Made by a program: the position numbers and the translations under genes. The notes beneath the pieces were generated by a model. That model had not been told where the DNA came from. It saw only the letters and a program-made list of their open reading frames with translations, and ran no database searches. 64,000 bases of DNA from Terriglobia bacterium (GTDB taxonomy: Bacteria; Acidobacteriota; Terriglobia; Terriglobales; Acidobacteriaceae), in NCBI GenBank assembly GCA_020073645.1, contig JAIQET010000002.1, positions 83,194-147,193 on the forward strand, read 5' to 3'. Shown here piece by piece: positions 25,257-34,490 of the stretch (position 1 is the first letter of the stretch; each line of letters starts with the position of its first letter).

Positions 25257-25919
25257 CTACTTCGCGGAAACCAGCGAGTGCGTAATGGCGTGGACCGAGA
25301 GGGCAATGCGGTTCTGCACTCCTACCTTGCGCATCAACTTGGCCACGTGGGCCTTCACCGTGCGCTCTTCGATGCCCAGGGCAGCGCCAATTTCCTTGTT
25401 AGAGCGGCCCGCCACCAGCATCTCCAGCACTTCCTTCTCGCGATCGGTGAAGGTCACTCGCCCTGCGGGGAAGATGCGGCCCGGCGCGGAGCTCACCCGC
25501 TCAATGAACATGGAAAGCACGCGCCGCGGCGCCCAGACGGAACCCTGGTTCACTACCCGGATAGCCTGCACAAACTCGGCCGGCGATGCGGCTTCGTCCA
25601 CATAGCCTTTAGCGCCTGAGGCAATGGCCTTCAGAATGGTTTCTTCGTCCATGCCCGAACCGGTCACGATGATGCGCAGATCGGGCCGGGTCGCCTTCAG
25701 GCTGGCCATCACATCGAACAAGTTCTGGCCGTTGCGGTTGCCCAGCAGGATCAGATCGACGTTCTGCTGGGTGCCGATGTCGGGAAGAGAGGCGGAGATG
25801 AGTTCGAAATCGGACTCCGAGTCGAACAGCGCTCGAAATCCCACGAATCGCAGGGGGTCGCTTTCCACCACTGCTATGCGGATGACTGGCTTTCTTGCCG
25901 GTGCAGTTCCTGTTTTCAT
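25257..25919 (-). CDS. LuxR/NarL-type regulator with degenerate receiver domain
   Basis: A 220-residue protein with a receiver fold (IRIAVVESDPLRFVGFRALF) and a C-terminal GerE helix-turn-helix (FTDREKEVLEMLVAGRSNKE then IGAALGIEERTVKAHVAKLM). The receiver is not normal: where NarL-type proteins have L-L-D for the phosphoacceptor, this one has DLILLGNRNG, and the conserved Lys position reads GYVDEA. It therefore probably works without Asp phosphorylation. A paired kinase is absent. The ATG at 25919 is used because the longer frame adds a non-conserved leader. A TTAC-N4-GTAA site lies 77 nt upstream in the divergent region. Confidence 0.85.
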   Translation of the reverse strand: MKTGTAPARKPVIRIAVVESDPLRFVGFRALFDSESDFELISASLPDIGTQQNVDLILLGNRNGQNLFDVMASLKATRPDLRIIVTGSGMDEETILKAIASGAKGYVDEAASPAEFVQAIRVVNQGSVWAPRRVLSMFIERVSSAPGRIFPAGRVTFTDREKEVLEMLVAGRSNKEIGAALGIEERTVKAHVAKLMRKVGVQNRIALSVHAITHSLVSAK

Positions 25920-25995
25920 AGCTTTCCTATGGGTGAACCTGCCGCTAGCATAGCCGCAATCCCCCGGGTTGCAAAGAGTTGGTAACGAATGGGAA

Positions 25996-26007
25996 TTACC
26001 GCGGTAA
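25996..26007. promoter_or_regulatory. TTAC-N4-GTAA palindrome in divergent region
   Basis: TTACCGCGGTAA is a perfect palindrome between the LuxR-type regulator and a secreted protein gene. The same pattern with different central bases precedes the two receiver-TonB genes. GGTAAC occurs again 15 nt to the left. It could be the binding site of the regulator next door or of another factor. Confidence 0.45.
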
Positions 26008-26043
26008 CATGGGAAAATGCAGCTGGGGAGGGACAGGAAGCTC

Positions 26044-26472
26044 ATGAAAATGCATGTCAGGGCGGTAATCCGTGTCGTGGCGGTCCTGCTCGCGGGCGCA
26101 TGCCTTGCCCCCGCCCAAACCGCTTACCAGCCGAAGTTCCCCGGGGACCCGGCACATTCCGATTCCGAAGCCGCCGCCCTGGGCTACATGCGCACCGTGT
26201 TGCGGGCCCAGCGCGAATACAAGAAGAAGCACGACCACTACGCCCCCACCCTCGCCGACCTGGTCCACACCGGTTCCTTTACTCGCCGGATGGTGAATAC
26301 CGACCGCGGCGACTACACCGTGGGCTTCCGCTCCCACAAGGACGGTTTTGACCTCACCTTGACGCCCAGGCAGCTCGATGCTGAGCATCGCTCTTTCTAC
26401 GCTGACGAAGATGGCGTGATTCACGCCGACGAGGAGAAGGCTGCAACCGAGAGTTCACCCCCGGTGAAGTGA
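26044..26472 (+). CDS. Secreted hypothetical protein
   Basis: The product of 142 residues starts with a signal peptide (MHVRAVIRVVAVLLAGACLA then PAQTAY). Residues 45-130 contain ALGYMRTVLRAQREYKKKHD, YAPTLADLVHT and MVNTDRGDYTVGFRSHKDGF, a pattern like the soluble part of type IV pilin-like or competence proteins, but no prepilin cleavage motif is present. AGGAAG lies before the ATG at 26044; a second possible ATG at 26017 follows a TAACAT by 6 nt. The function is unknown. Confidence 0.6.
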   Translation: MKMHVRAVIRVVAVLLAGACLAPAQTAYQPKFPGDPAHSDSEAAALGYMRTVLRAQREYKKKHDHYAPTLADLVHTGSFTRRMVNTDRGDYTVGFRSHKDGFDLTLTPRQLDAEHRSFYADEDGVIHADEEKAATESSPPVK

Positions 26473-26521
26473 GCCGATCTATCTTTTGGAGGACGGGCGT
26501 CCTCGCCCGTCCTGCCAATGC

Positions 26522-27247
26522 CTACTGCCCCGGCCCGGGTTTGATATCCGCCGCTCGCCCGTCACGATAAGTAATGCTGAGCGGCTTCCCCCCATTGGGA
26601 TAATTCACCGTCTTCACCGCCGGATCGCTCTGCCGTTCCGGCACTCCCATACCAATCGCGAAATCCGCTTGCAGTTCATTCATCCCCGGCTTGACTTCGT
26701 GCTTCTCGATCGCCTCCCACACCTCCAGCGGCCAGTGCTTGTAGAGTTCGTGCGGGTCCTGGATATAGAGGATTTCGTCAGAGTAGATACGGTAATCGCT
26801 TCCCTGCGCCGAACCGATGGGGAAGGCGTAGCTGTTCCCGTCCTTCACAAAAACCGCCATGACCTGGCGCAGATCTGGGGCAGATGGCGCCACGGCCGTA
26901 ATCACGTCCTTGATTTCCAGTTGCTCGATGGGCAGGAGCAGTCCGTCCTCGTGCGCAAAGTCAACGCGATGGCGCGCCTGGTCGTAGCGATAGTAGGTGT
27001 AGCGGTAGCCTTCCTTCACCCACACCGGCTGCTTGGTAAGTTGCCGCGCCGATTTCAGGTCGTAGGGATAAAGCTTCTTGGGAATAACGTAGTAGTCCGG
27101 GTTGAGCGCTGGCGGTTGGCTCTTGGCCTGTTCGATCTTGCTGACCCGACGCTCGTATAGAATGTACGCGGCACGTACGCCGGCGATCCCGATAGCCAGC
27201 GCCAGTACGATCTGGATCGTCTGCTTCGCTCCAGGGCTTATCTGCAT
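26522..27247 (-). CDS. Membrane-anchored hypothetical protein
   Basis: The 241-residue product has one N-terminal membrane helix (QIVLALAIGIAGVRAAYILY) and a soluble domain predicted outside the cytoplasm, rich in Tyr (LNPDYYVIPKKLYPYDLKSA, EGYRYTYYRYDQARHRVDFA). The C-terminal part, LQADFAIGMGVPERQSDPAV followed by GKPLSITYRDGRA, resembles a small lipoprotein-like SmpA/BamE-type fold, but I cannot confirm this. It stands alone with no clear operon partner. Function unknown. Confidence 0.65.
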   Translation of the reverse strand: MQISPGAKQTIQIVLALAIGIAGVRAAYILYERRVSKIEQAKSQPPALNPDYYVIPKKLYPYDLKSARQLTKQPVWVKEGYRYTYYRYDQARHRVDFAHEDGLLLPIEQLEIKDVITAVAPSAPDLRQVMAVFVKDGNSYAFPIGSAQGSDYRIYSDEILYIQDPHELYKHWPLEVWEAIEKHEVKPGMNELQADFAIGMGVPERQSDPAVKTVNYPNGGKPLSITYRDGRAADIKPGPGQ

Positions 27248-27396
27248 CCGCCTAACCTTAGCAGAAGGCCAGGTCTTGGAACACCGGGTTCAAACCTGAG
27301 TAGCATGCGATTTTCCTATAGTCTGTGAGGTAAACTTAAGCGTGGGGTAAGGTAAGGCGTGCCCGCTGCTGTGCGCAATTATCTTGAGGAGACACC

Positions 27397-27717
27397 ATGC
27401 CGGCCGTTACTGAGGACGAAGTCCTGGGCGCCCTGAAGCAGTGCTACGACCCGGAGATTCCGGTGAATATCGTGGACCTGGGGCTGATTTACGGCGTCCG
27501 CTTTGCACCCGCAGCCGAGGATAAGCAGGATGTCACCATTGACATGACCCTAACCGCCCAGGGCTGCCCGGCCCACGTCATGATTGGAGAGCAAGTCAAG
27601 GCGCGGGTGGAACAATTGCCCGGTGTTCGCAACGCGACGGTTAACGTGGTCTGGAATCCGCCCTGGACTCCCGAGCGCCTGAGCGCCGACGCCAGGAAGC
27701 AACTGGGCATCGAATAA
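27397..27717 (+). CDS. MIP18-family Fe-S cluster assembly factor (SufT-like)
   Basis: A 106-residue protein of the DUF59/MIP18 family. Visible motifs are LKQCYDPEIPVNIVDLGLIY, MTLTAQGCPAHVMIGEQVKA and VNVVWNPPWTPERLSADARK. Homologues help to mature iron-sulfur proteins, by themselves or as the N-terminal domain of Mrp/ApbC. The Cys in QGCPA is the most conserved. GAGGAG lies 6 nt before the ATG. No suf or isc gene is in view. Confidence 0.88.
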   Translation: MPAVTEDEVLGALKQCYDPEIPVNIVDLGLIYGVRFAPAAEDKQDVTIDMTLTAQGCPAHVMIGEQVKARVEQLPGVRNATVNVVWNPPWTPERLSADARKQLGIE

Positions 27718-27783
27718 GCCTCCGTGTGGCGCGGGCACTCTTGCCCGCGAACTCTGCGTCCTCAGCGTCCCCTGTGGTTTTCA

Positions 27784-28065
27784 TTACCAGGAACCCATCT
27801 CACCCAACGCAGCCCGTCCCCGCTGCTCCGCGTACCTCGCCAGACGCTCACCGGCGCGTGACGCGACCTCCACAAATCTCGTTCCGCGCTCCACATAATC
27901 CGGCAAGTTTTCCCGGAACCTGGCGAATTCCTCTGGATACTCCGATGCTAGCGTTGCCAGTCCCACACCGGCGAGGATGATGCCTGCCGGCCACTTTCCC
28001 TTCAGAAACATTACGACGCTTGCGCCCACAGAGCCTGCCAGCAGCGCCCGCTTCCAGTTTGCCAT
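27784..28065 (-). CDS. Small hypothetical protein with hydrophobic N-terminus
   Basis: A 93-residue protein. MANWKRALLAGSVGASVVMF is followed by KWPAGIILAGVGLATLASEY, two hydrophobic stretches consistent with a membrane hairpin. The C-terminal half is charged and helical (ARFRENLPDYVERGTRFVEV, AGERLARYAEQRGRAAL). It is divergent from the P1 peptidase gene. No family was recognised. Confidence 0.55.
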   Translation of the reverse strand: MANWKRALLAGSVGASVVMFLKGKWPAGIILAGVGLATLASEYPEEFARFRENLPDYVERGTRFVEVASRAGERLARYAEQRGRAALGEMGSW

Positions 28066-28145
28066 TCCCAGCCTCCGCTCAGAGGAATTATAAAAGAGCT
28101 CAGCCCGCGGGCGGGTACCGCCGCGGATTCACCTCGGAGGCTCGG

Positions 28146-29303
28146 ATGCTGCAATCTCGCTGTGCCGCGATGATTTCTGTTGTGCTCTTTTTCTTGAGTC
28201 TGTCCGCCGCCCAGACCAAACCTCGCGCCCGCGACCTCGGAGTTCCCTTCGACGGCACCCCAGGCCCACTCAACGCCATCACCGATGTCAAAGGCGTGGA
28301 GGTCGGCCATACCACCCTGATCTCCGGCGATGGCCCGCTCAAGGTCGGGGTTGGCCCGGTGCGCACGGGCGTGACTGCCGTCTTTCCACGGGGCAAAGAT
28401 TCCACCGACGCCGTGTTCGCCGCCTGGTTCACCCTGAACGGCAACGGCGAGATGACGGGGACCACATGGGTGGAGGATTCGGGTTTTCTCGACGGCCCGG
28501 TGATGATCACCAATACCCACAGCGTCGGTGTGGTGCGTGATGCGGTGATCGCCTGGAAGGTAAAGCACGGCAAGCAAGACCCGGAGGGCTACTGGTGGTC
28601 GCTCCCGGTAGTGGCCGAAACGTGGGACGGATGGCTGAACGACATCAACGGCTTTCACGTCACGCCCGAGCACGTGTTCCACGCGTTGGATACAGCCCAC
28701 GCCGGACCGGTTGAAGAAGGCAGCGTCGGCGGTGGCACCGGCATGATCTGCAACGAGTTCAAGGGTGGGATCGGGACTGCCTCGAGGGTGCTCGATGCCA
28801 GGCAGGGTGGCTACACCGTAGGGGTGCTAGTGCAGTGCAACTACGGAGAGCGCGCCGAGTTGCGGATCGCGGGCGTGCCCGTGGGCAAGGAGATTCCAGA
28901 GCACCCGGCCTACGGAAGAGACCTGGGATCCATCATTGTCGTGGTAGCCACCGATGCTCCTCTGATCCCAACCCAGCTCAAACGCGTGGCCAGGCGAGTC
29001 TCGCTGGGATTGGGCCGGAATGGAAGCTACTCCGGCGACGGCTCCGGCGACATCTTCATCGCCTTCTCCACCGCGAATCCCGGCGCCATCAACGCCAAAG
29101 GTCCGCACACCATTACCATGTTGCCCAACGATGACCTCGACCCGATTTTCCTGGCCACCGTGCAAGCGACCGAGGAAGCCGTGGTCAACGCCATGGTCGC
29201 CGCCGAAACCATGACTGGAGCCAATAACCGGACGGTCATTGCCCTGCCCCACGATCGCCTGCGCGAAGTACTGAAGAAGTACAACCGGCTCAGCGCGCCG
29301 TAG
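28146..29303 (+). CDS. P1-family self-processing aminopeptidase (DmpA-like), exported
   Basis: The 385-residue protein has a signal peptide (ISVVLFFLSLSAAQ) and the DmpA/BapA fold. Motifs are ITDVKGVEVGHTTL, TAVFPRG, SVGGGTGMICNEFKGGIGTA and, near the C-terminus, GRNGSYSGDGSGDIFIAFST, where a Ser would be the nucleophile created by self-cleavage. P1 enzymes remove N-terminal D- or beta-amino acids from peptides. GGAGG lies 6 nt before the ATG at 28146, which decides this start over the in-frame 28020. The stop codon TAG lies in a dispersed repeat. Confidence 0.85.
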   Translation: MLQSRCAAMISVVLFFLSLSAAQTKPRARDLGVPFDGTPGPLNAITDVKGVEVGHTTLISGDGPLKVGVGPVRTGVTAVFPRGKDSTDAVFAAWFTLNGNGEMTGTTWVEDSGFLDGPVMITNTHSVGVVRDAVIAWKVKHGKQDPEGYWWSLPVVAETWDGWLNDINGFHVTPEHVFHALDTAHAGPVEEGSVGGGTGMICNEFKGGIGTASRVLDARQGGYTVGVLVQCNYGERAELRIAGVPVGKEIPEHPAYGRDLGSIIVVVATDAPLIPTQLKRVARRVSLGLGRNGSYSGDGSGDIFIAFSTANPGAINAKGPHTITMLPNDDLDPIFLATVQATEEAVVNAMVAAETMTGANNRTVIALPHDRLREVLKKYNRLSAP

Positions 29304-29322
29304 CGCCGGCAGCCCGCCGGCC
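29300..29322. repeat. Dispersed palindromic repeat supplying the P1 peptidase stop
   Basis: Gtagcgccggcagcccgccg overlaps the last codons of the peptidase gene, and the TAG within it is the stop codon. Confidence 0.75.
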
Positions 29323-29372
29323 CCCAAGGACCGCAGTGGCCGCTGTCCCTGGTCGTTGCCCGTCAAATATTA

Positions 29373-29402
29373 GGCGGTCAGGGAGCCGACTCCCTGACCG
29401 CC
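29373..29402. terminator. Perfect hairpin between convergent genes
   Basis: GGCGGTCAGGGAG and CTCCCTGACCGCC form a 13-bp perfect stem with a 4-nt loop between two convergent genes. No T-run follows on either strand, so it may be a rho-assisted or structural terminator, or another dispersed palindrome. Confidence 0.5.
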
Positions 29403-29440
29403 GACCAGAAGATGCTGCAATGAAGGTGCCAGGCTAAACC

Positions 29441-31288
29441 CTACTGCAACGCCGCCTGGGTCAGTTTGACCGCGCACCGGGCGTTGGCGCACGTGCCCAC
29501 GTTCACCGTGGTGAGCGTACTGAAATACACGCTCGAAGCCTGCGCGGCCAGGCTGTCGTTATCAACGATCACCCCGCTGATCCCGCCCGGATAGTTCACG
29601 AAATTGAGCGCCGCCGGAATCGAGCCCGTGCTGATGTCGTTGGTGATGACGTATCCGTTGACCGGATCCACTAACCCGCTAACCAGCAGATCATGGTGGC
29701 CTGCCACCCCTCCCAGATTGAGGTTCGGATTGTAAAACTCGTTGTAAGGAGTGCAGGCGACACCGGCCGCATTCAAGCGCTGCAGCATGCCGGTGGGAGT
29801 CGAATCCATGACCGGATACGACGCAAACCCGATCCAGTAATGGTACGGATTCGTATTCCCGGGCCCGGTGCCACACAGGAACAGCTCACCCGTGCTGGGA
29901 TCATTGCCCCAATAACTGTCGTCGAAGGTACCGCTATGCAGATCCACACTGCCACTGCCGAGGCCCACGCTACCTCGTCCCACGTGAACGCGCACCAGTC
30001 CGGTGAGGTCCTGGTTCATCTGGGCCACGACCGCGCTGGCGCCGGGCGTCCCGTCATTGCCGGAAAATGCAAAGATTTTCTGGCTGGCCCCGCTGGCATC
30101 CAGGATCACCGAATCGGGTATCCCAAACGCACCTCCACTGGCGGTGCACGGACTGGGGGTGCCGGTGCGTCCGGGTGGATTGGTCGTCGTGCAGCCGCCC
30201 CCGCCGATCATCATGGGGCCGGCAAAAAGGCTGGGTGTCGATCCGGACGCGTTGATCACCCAGATCTCACCCAACTGGTCACCCATGAACAGCAGTCCGT
30301 TGGGACTGTTATAGACCGGGCCATTCGGCTTGGGCTGAGATCCCCCCGAACCGGCCACCGGCAGGGTGAAAGTCCAATCGACCGTGGGATTGCTGTTTAG
30401 CGCACACTTGAACACGCAACTCATTCGGTAGATCTTCCCGTCATCGCTGGCGACGAAGGCCTTGTCCGAGGCGTAATCCACCCAGGGAGACGCCAGACTG
30501 GCTGTGATCGTGGCGGAAAAGGTGAGCGACTTCAAGCAGGAAGTGGCCGCGGTGCAATTCGGTGGCTTGGTCGGAGTCGTTGCCGAGTTGACCGTGCCCT
30601 GTCCGGCGTGCCACGTAAGGATGTGAAACACGGCTGAACTGGTGCCGCTCTCGACGTATGCGACCTTGGTGCCGTCCAATGAGATCGTCACTGCAGTGCG
30701 TACAGCGCCGCCCGCCGCCGTGGTTCCGTTATACGCCCAGTTCACCGTCGGATTGGCGCCACACAGGCCAGATGGATTGCCGCTGTAGAGGTTATTGATT
30801 CCTACCAGGTTCGCCTGGCCTAGATTGGCGGCCACCACATTCAACCCGAACACCACATAGTCCTTGGTGCAGTCGGGCGTTCCATTGGTGTCGAACCCGT
30901 ACTTGGCAGGAAACATGTTCGCCGCCACAGTGCCGTTGCCCAGGCTTACGCTCCAGTCAATCTTCATGTTCTTTCGATCCGTACCACCACCCCCGTCGAT
31001 CCACTTACGCGTGGGCGGTACCAGGATTGGGGACGGCAGCTCCCCCGGGTCGTCGTGACGCATGATCAGGTTGCGCTCTACTAGATGGAAGAGAATGCGC
31101 GGATCCGCCTGGGCCGCCCGCAAGTTGGCAGCATCCAACCCGCCGCTGACAGCAATATGGTGGGAGGTCCAATCTAAGACGTGCCCAACGTGCTCCTGTG
31201 GAACCTGGTTCGACTGCTGGGCGGCGGCAGCCACGGTGCAACAGGCCACAAAAGCCGCCACTTGCAGGTGACGCATCCCGAAGGACAT
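29441..31288 (-). CDS. Large secreted beta-propeller-like protein
   Basis: The 615-residue product starts with a signal peptide (MRHLQVAAFVACCTVAAAAQ). The body has repeated beta-strand patterns of the kind seen in PQQ-like propellers: DYVVFGLNVVAANLGQANLV, TVNWAYNG, AVTISLDGTKVAYVE, AFVASDDGKIYRMSC and GLLFMGDQLGEIWVINASG. Several paired Cys suggest disulphides in an oxidising compartment. The sequence is rich in Gly, Ser, Thr and Asn. Function unknown. The ATG at 31288 has GAGG upstream. Upstream DNA (31289-31467) has no gene but holds scattered GGTTAC and GGTAAT words. Confidence 0.7.
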   Translation of the reverse strand: MSFGMRHLQVAAFVACCTVAAAAQQSNQVPQEHVGHVLDWTSHHIAVSGGLDAANLRAAQADPRILFHLVERNLIMRHDDPGELPSPILVPPTRKWIDGGGGTDRKNMKIDWSVSLGNGTVAANMFPAKYGFDTNGTPDCTKDYVVFGLNVVAANLGQANLVGINNLYSGNPSGLCGANPTVNWAYNGTTAAGGAVRTAVTISLDGTKVAYVESGTSSAVFHILTWHAGQGTVNSATTPTKPPNCTAATSCLKSLTFSATITASLASPWVDYASDKAFVASDDGKIYRMSCVFKCALNSNPTVDWTFTLPVAGSGGSQPKPNGPVYNSPNGLLFMGDQLGEIWVINASGSTPSLFAGPMMIGGGGCTTTNPPGRTGTPSPCTASGGAFGIPDSVILDASGASQKIFAFSGNDGTPGASAVVAQMNQDLTGLVRVHVGRGSVGLGSGSVDLHSGTFDDSYWGNDPSTGELFLCGTGPGNTNPYHYWIGFASYPVMDSTPTGMLQRLNAAGVACTPYNEFYNPNLNLGGVAGHHDLLVSGLVDPVNGYVITNDISTGSIPAALNFVNYPGGISGVIVDNDSLAAQASSVYFSTLTTVNVGTCANARCAVKLTQAALQ

Positions 31289-31467
31289 AAAGCCTCGCAG
31301 AACAATGAAGGATTTACGGTTTCAACATCAAGTAATTGTAAGGTGAGCCGTGGGCAGGTCTTGGTTACTAGCGGACAAGGCGTACTCACTTAGGTAATTG
31401 CCACAAGAGTACGTCGGTACGCCGCAGGATTCATGGCAGGGCTGGGAGAGTAGGGATTTCGCACTGC

Positions 31468-31502
31468 AAAAACCCTCCCAACCCACAGGTTCCGAAGGGT
31501 TT
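31468..31502 (-). terminator. Terminator of the left catabolic arm
   Basis: On the minus strand AAACCC...GGGTTT with inner GGAACC...GGGTT pairs forms a hairpin followed by TTTTTG, 33 nt after the last aminotransferase stop. It marks the end of the long minus-strand operon. Confidence 0.6.
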
Positions 31503-31534
31503 CTCACTACTCGGTACGCGGTACTCGGTCCTCG

Positions 31535-32830
31535 CTAGACGTGCGCCGGTTGCGTCACTTCCTGCAGTGCCGCAGCGAAGGCGCCGATCGCCTGATTGAC
31601 CTGCTGGCGAGTGATGATCAGCGGCGGTTGGAAGCGGATCACGTTTCCGTAAACCCCTCCCACTCCCACCAGCACCCCTTGGCGAAGCAAGGCACCGCGA
31701 ATCGCATCCGCCTCCGACGTTGCTGGCGTGAGCTTTTCATCCTTCACCAGCTCCACGCCGATCATCAGACCCGCGCCACGCACCTCCCCGATGAGCGGGT
31801 TCTGCTTCTGCAGCTCTCGCAGCTGGGCCATGGCGTAGTTGCCGGTTTCCGCCGCGCGTGCGGGAAGATTCTCCTTCTCCAGGAACTCGATGTTGGCCAG
31901 CGCCGCCGCGCAGGAGATGGGATTGCCGCCGAACGTGGAAAGATGGTCGCCGGGCTTGAACGCCGCCGCAATCTCGGGACGCGTGGTAAATGCACTCAGC
32001 GGGAACCCGTCGGCAATGCCTTTCGCGGTAACCAGGATGTCAGGCTCCACCCCATAGTGTTCGATGGCGAACATCTTCCCGCAGCGGCCAAACCCGGACT
32101 GCACTTCGTCGGCGATGAAGAGAATCCCATGCTGGTCGAGAACCTTCTTGACCTCTCTGAAGTAGTTCGGCGGCGGCACGATGATGCCGCCCTCGCCCAT
32201 CACAGGCTCGGCAATGAACGCAGCCACGTCCCCAGAGGTAGTGAACCGGATCACGTCTTCAATCGCCCGAGCGCACTGCCGTCCGCATTCCTCCGGATCG
32301 TTCCGCCACTGCGAGCGGTAAGCGTACGGGGCGGGAGCAAAGGTCACTCCCGGGGCATAAGGGCCGCCGCGCTTCTTGCGTCCCATGTTGCCGGTGACGC
32401 TGAGCGCACCCCAACTGCGCCCATGGAAACTGGCGTGCAGCGCGATGAACTCGTGCTTCCCGGTGTAGAGCCGAGCCAGCTTCATCGCGCCTTCAATGGC
32501 TTCTGCGCCGCCGTTGCCGAAGAAAGTCTTGGTCAAGCCGCGCGGCGCGATGTGGGCGAGCTTCTCTGCGAGGTCCGCCACCGGCTGCACGTGATAGATG
32601 TACGATGAGCAGTGCACCAGCTTCTCCATCTGCGCCTTGGCGGCGGCAATAATCTGTGGATTGCAGTGCCCCGCGTTGACCACGGAAATTCCAGCGAAGC
32701 AATCCAGATATTCGCGCCCGTTGATGTCGGTGACGGTCGCGCCGCTGGCGTGATCGATGACGATGGGCACCACCGACTTCATGAAGCCGGTCATCACGTA
32801 GTCTTTGTATTTCTGAATAGTGTCAGACAT
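31535..32830 (-). CDS. Class-III PLP aminotransferase, omega-amino acid type
   Basis: A 431-residue fold-type I aminotransferase. The PLP lysine is in PDILVTAKGIADGFPLSAF; the cofactor-binding region has FFGNGGAEAIEGAMKLARLY and GILFIADEVQSGFGRCGKMF. Such enzymes move the terminal amino group of GABA, beta-alanine, putrescine or similar compounds to pyruvate or 2-oxoglutarate. It is the last gene of the left arm. With the methylmalonate-semialdehyde dehydrogenase next to it, beta-alanine to malonate semialdehyde is a reasonable reaction, but specificity cannot be read from sequence. Confidence 0.85.
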   Translation of the reverse strand: MSDTIQKYKDYVMTGFMKSVVPIVIDHASGATVTDINGREYLDCFAGISVVNAGHCNPQIIAAAKAQMEKLVHCSSYIYHVQPVADLAEKLAHIAPRGLTKTFFGNGGAEAIEGAMKLARLYTGKHEFIALHASFHGRSWGALSVTGNMGRKKRGGPYAPGVTFAPAPYAYRSQWRNDPEECGRQCARAIEDVIRFTTSGDVAAFIAEPVMGEGGIIVPPPNYFREVKKVLDQHGILFIADEVQSGFGRCGKMFAIEHYGVEPDILVTAKGIADGFPLSAFTTRPEIAAAFKPGDHLSTFGGNPISCAAALANIEFLEKENLPARAAETGNYAMAQLRELQKQNPLIGEVRGAGLMIGVELVKDEKLTPATSEADAIRGALLRQGVLVGVGGVYGNVIRFQPPLIITRQQVNQAIGAFAAALQEVTQPAHV

Positions 32831-32849
32831 GAATAAGTCTTTCCCCCAA

Positions 32850-32912
32850 TGTCATCCTGAGCGGAGCATGAAGTCCAGTGAAGCGGACTTCATGCGGAGT
32901 CGAAGGACCCCG
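32850..32912. repeat. Dispersed repeat (GTCATCCTGAGCG family) with palindrome
   Basis: The stretch begins tgtcatcctgagcggag and ends gagtcgaaggaccc. Within it GCATGAAGTCC pairs with GGACTTCATGC. Related sequences are at 38984 and 59602. It fills the gap between two genes of the operon. Confidence 0.55.
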
Positions 32913-32962
32913 ACGCTGCCCGTATCCACCACAAGCGGGTCAAGGCATTCTCCCCAAAATGC

Positions 32963-34453
32963 TCAAAACTTCCGCGAGTGCTCCTTCGCCCAGCGCTCGA
33001 TCACAACTTTTTTCTCGGTGTAGAACTCGACCGCGTCGCGCCCCTGCCCATGCATGACGCCGAAGAAGCTGTCCTTCCAGCCGCTGAACGGGAAATATGC
33101 CATTGGCGCCGCTACGCCGATGTTGATCCCGATATTCCCGGCGGGCGCCTCATAGCGGAAGCGGCGCGCTGCCGATCCGCTCGAAGTAAACAGCGACGCC
33201 TGGTTGCCGTACGCGCTGCGTTCGAGAAATGCCAGCGCCTCGTCCATGTCGTCGGCGTGAACCAGGCTCAGCACCGGGCCGAAGATTTCGGTATCGGCCA
33301 GTTCACTCGTAGGCGACACGCCATCCAGCACGGTCGGCTTCACGAAGGTGCCCGCCTCGCACTTCGGAATCCTGGCGCCGCGTCCGTCGAGCAGCACCTT
33401 GGCTCCCTGCTTCTCGCCCGCGCCAATCAGCGACTCGATCCGCGACTTGCTCTGCGGCGTAATCACCGGCCCCATCTGAACGCCGTCGTCCAGCCCGTTC
33501 CCTACCCGTAGCTTCGACGCCGCATCCGTGATGGAATCGCGAAATGTCTTTTGCGCCTCTCCGACCGTCACCGCGACCGAGACCGCCAGGCAGCGCTGCC
33601 CTGCACACCCAAACGCGCTATCCGAGATGATCTGGGTCGCCATCTGCATGTCGGCGTCGGGCAGAATGATGACGTGGTTCTTGGCGCCACCCTGGCACTG
33701 CGCCCGCTTGCCATTGGCTCCGGCCCGCGCGTATACGTACTTGGCCACTGGTGTTGAACCCACGAAGCTGATCGCCCGCACCTTGGGATGGTCGAGCAGC
33801 GCGTCCACCGCGGCTTTCCCGCCGTTTACCAGGTTCACCACGCCCTTGGGCAATCCACACTGTTCCAGCAACTCAAATGCCCGCCGCATAGTGAGCGGCA
33901 CGCGCTCCGAAGGCTTCAGGATGAACGTATTGCCGCAGGCAATCGCATAAGGCAGGAACCAGAAAGGAATCATCCCCGGAAAGTTGAACGGCGTGATCGC
34001 CGCCACCACGCCCAGCGGCTGGCGAATCATGGTTTCGTCAATGCCGCGCGCCACGTCTTCCAGGTTGTAGCCTTGCATCATCGTCGGGATGCCACAGGCC
34101 ACTTCGACGTTCTCAATCGCCCGGCGCAACTCGGCTTTACCCTCGGCAAAAGTCTTGCCGTTTTCCTGGGTGAGGATGCGGCCCAGTCCGTCAACGTGCT
34201 CTTCCAGGAGTTGCTTCAGCTTGAACAGCGGCTGGATGCGGTCTTCCGGCGGCGTCCGCCGCCATTCGGGATAAGCGGCCGCGGCAGCCTCGATCGCACG
34301 ACTGACTTCGGCGGCATCGGTCAGGGGCACGCGGGCCAAGACCTCACCCGTGGCGGGATTGACGACGTCCTGCCAGGCAGTAGCGCTGGACTCGGTCCAT
34401 TGTCCATTGATGTAGTTCGTGAGCTTGGTAGCGGCTGGAGTAGCGACAGTCAT
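32963..34453 (-). CDS. mmsA: CoA-acylating (methyl)malonate-semialdehyde dehydrogenase
   Basis: A 496-residue aldehyde dehydrogenase. The family-specific N-terminal half ([12 protein letters not shown], then [20 protein letters not shown]) and the catalytic Cys in [15 protein letters not shown] match MmsA/IolA, which oxidise methylmalonate or malonate semialdehyde with CoA to propionyl- or acetyl-CoA, CO2 and NADH. In this locus, malonate semialdehyde from beta-alanine is the likely substrate. GGAG lies 6 nt before the ATG. It is in the middle of the minus-strand operon. Confidence 0.9.
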   Translation of the reverse strand: MTVATPAATKLTNYINGQWTESSATAWQDVVNPATGEVLARVPLTDAAEVSRAIEAAAAAYPEWRRTPPEDRIQPLFKLKQLLEEHVDGLGRILTQENGKTFAEGKAELRRAIENVEVACGIPTMMQGYNLEDVARGIDETMIRQPLGVVAAITPFNFPGMIPFWFLPYAIACGNTFILKPSERVPLTMRRAFELLEQCGLPKGVVNLVNGGKAAVDALLDHPKVRAISFVGSTPVAKYVYARAGANGKRAQCQGGAKNHVIILPDADMQMATQIISDSAFGCAGQRCLAVSVAVTVGEAQKTFRDSITDAASKLRVGNGLDDGVQMGPVITPQSKSRIESLIGAGEKQGAKVLLDGRGARIPKCEAGTFVKPTVLDGVSPTSELADTEIFGPVLSLVHADDMDEALAFLERSAYGNQASLFTSSGSAARRFRYEAPAGNIGINIGVAAPMAYFPFSGWKDSFFGVMHGQGRDAVEFYTEKKVVIERWAKEHSRKF

Positions 34454-34490
34454 TTGACTCCTCGGAATTCTCAGACGCCTCTCCGGGCGT

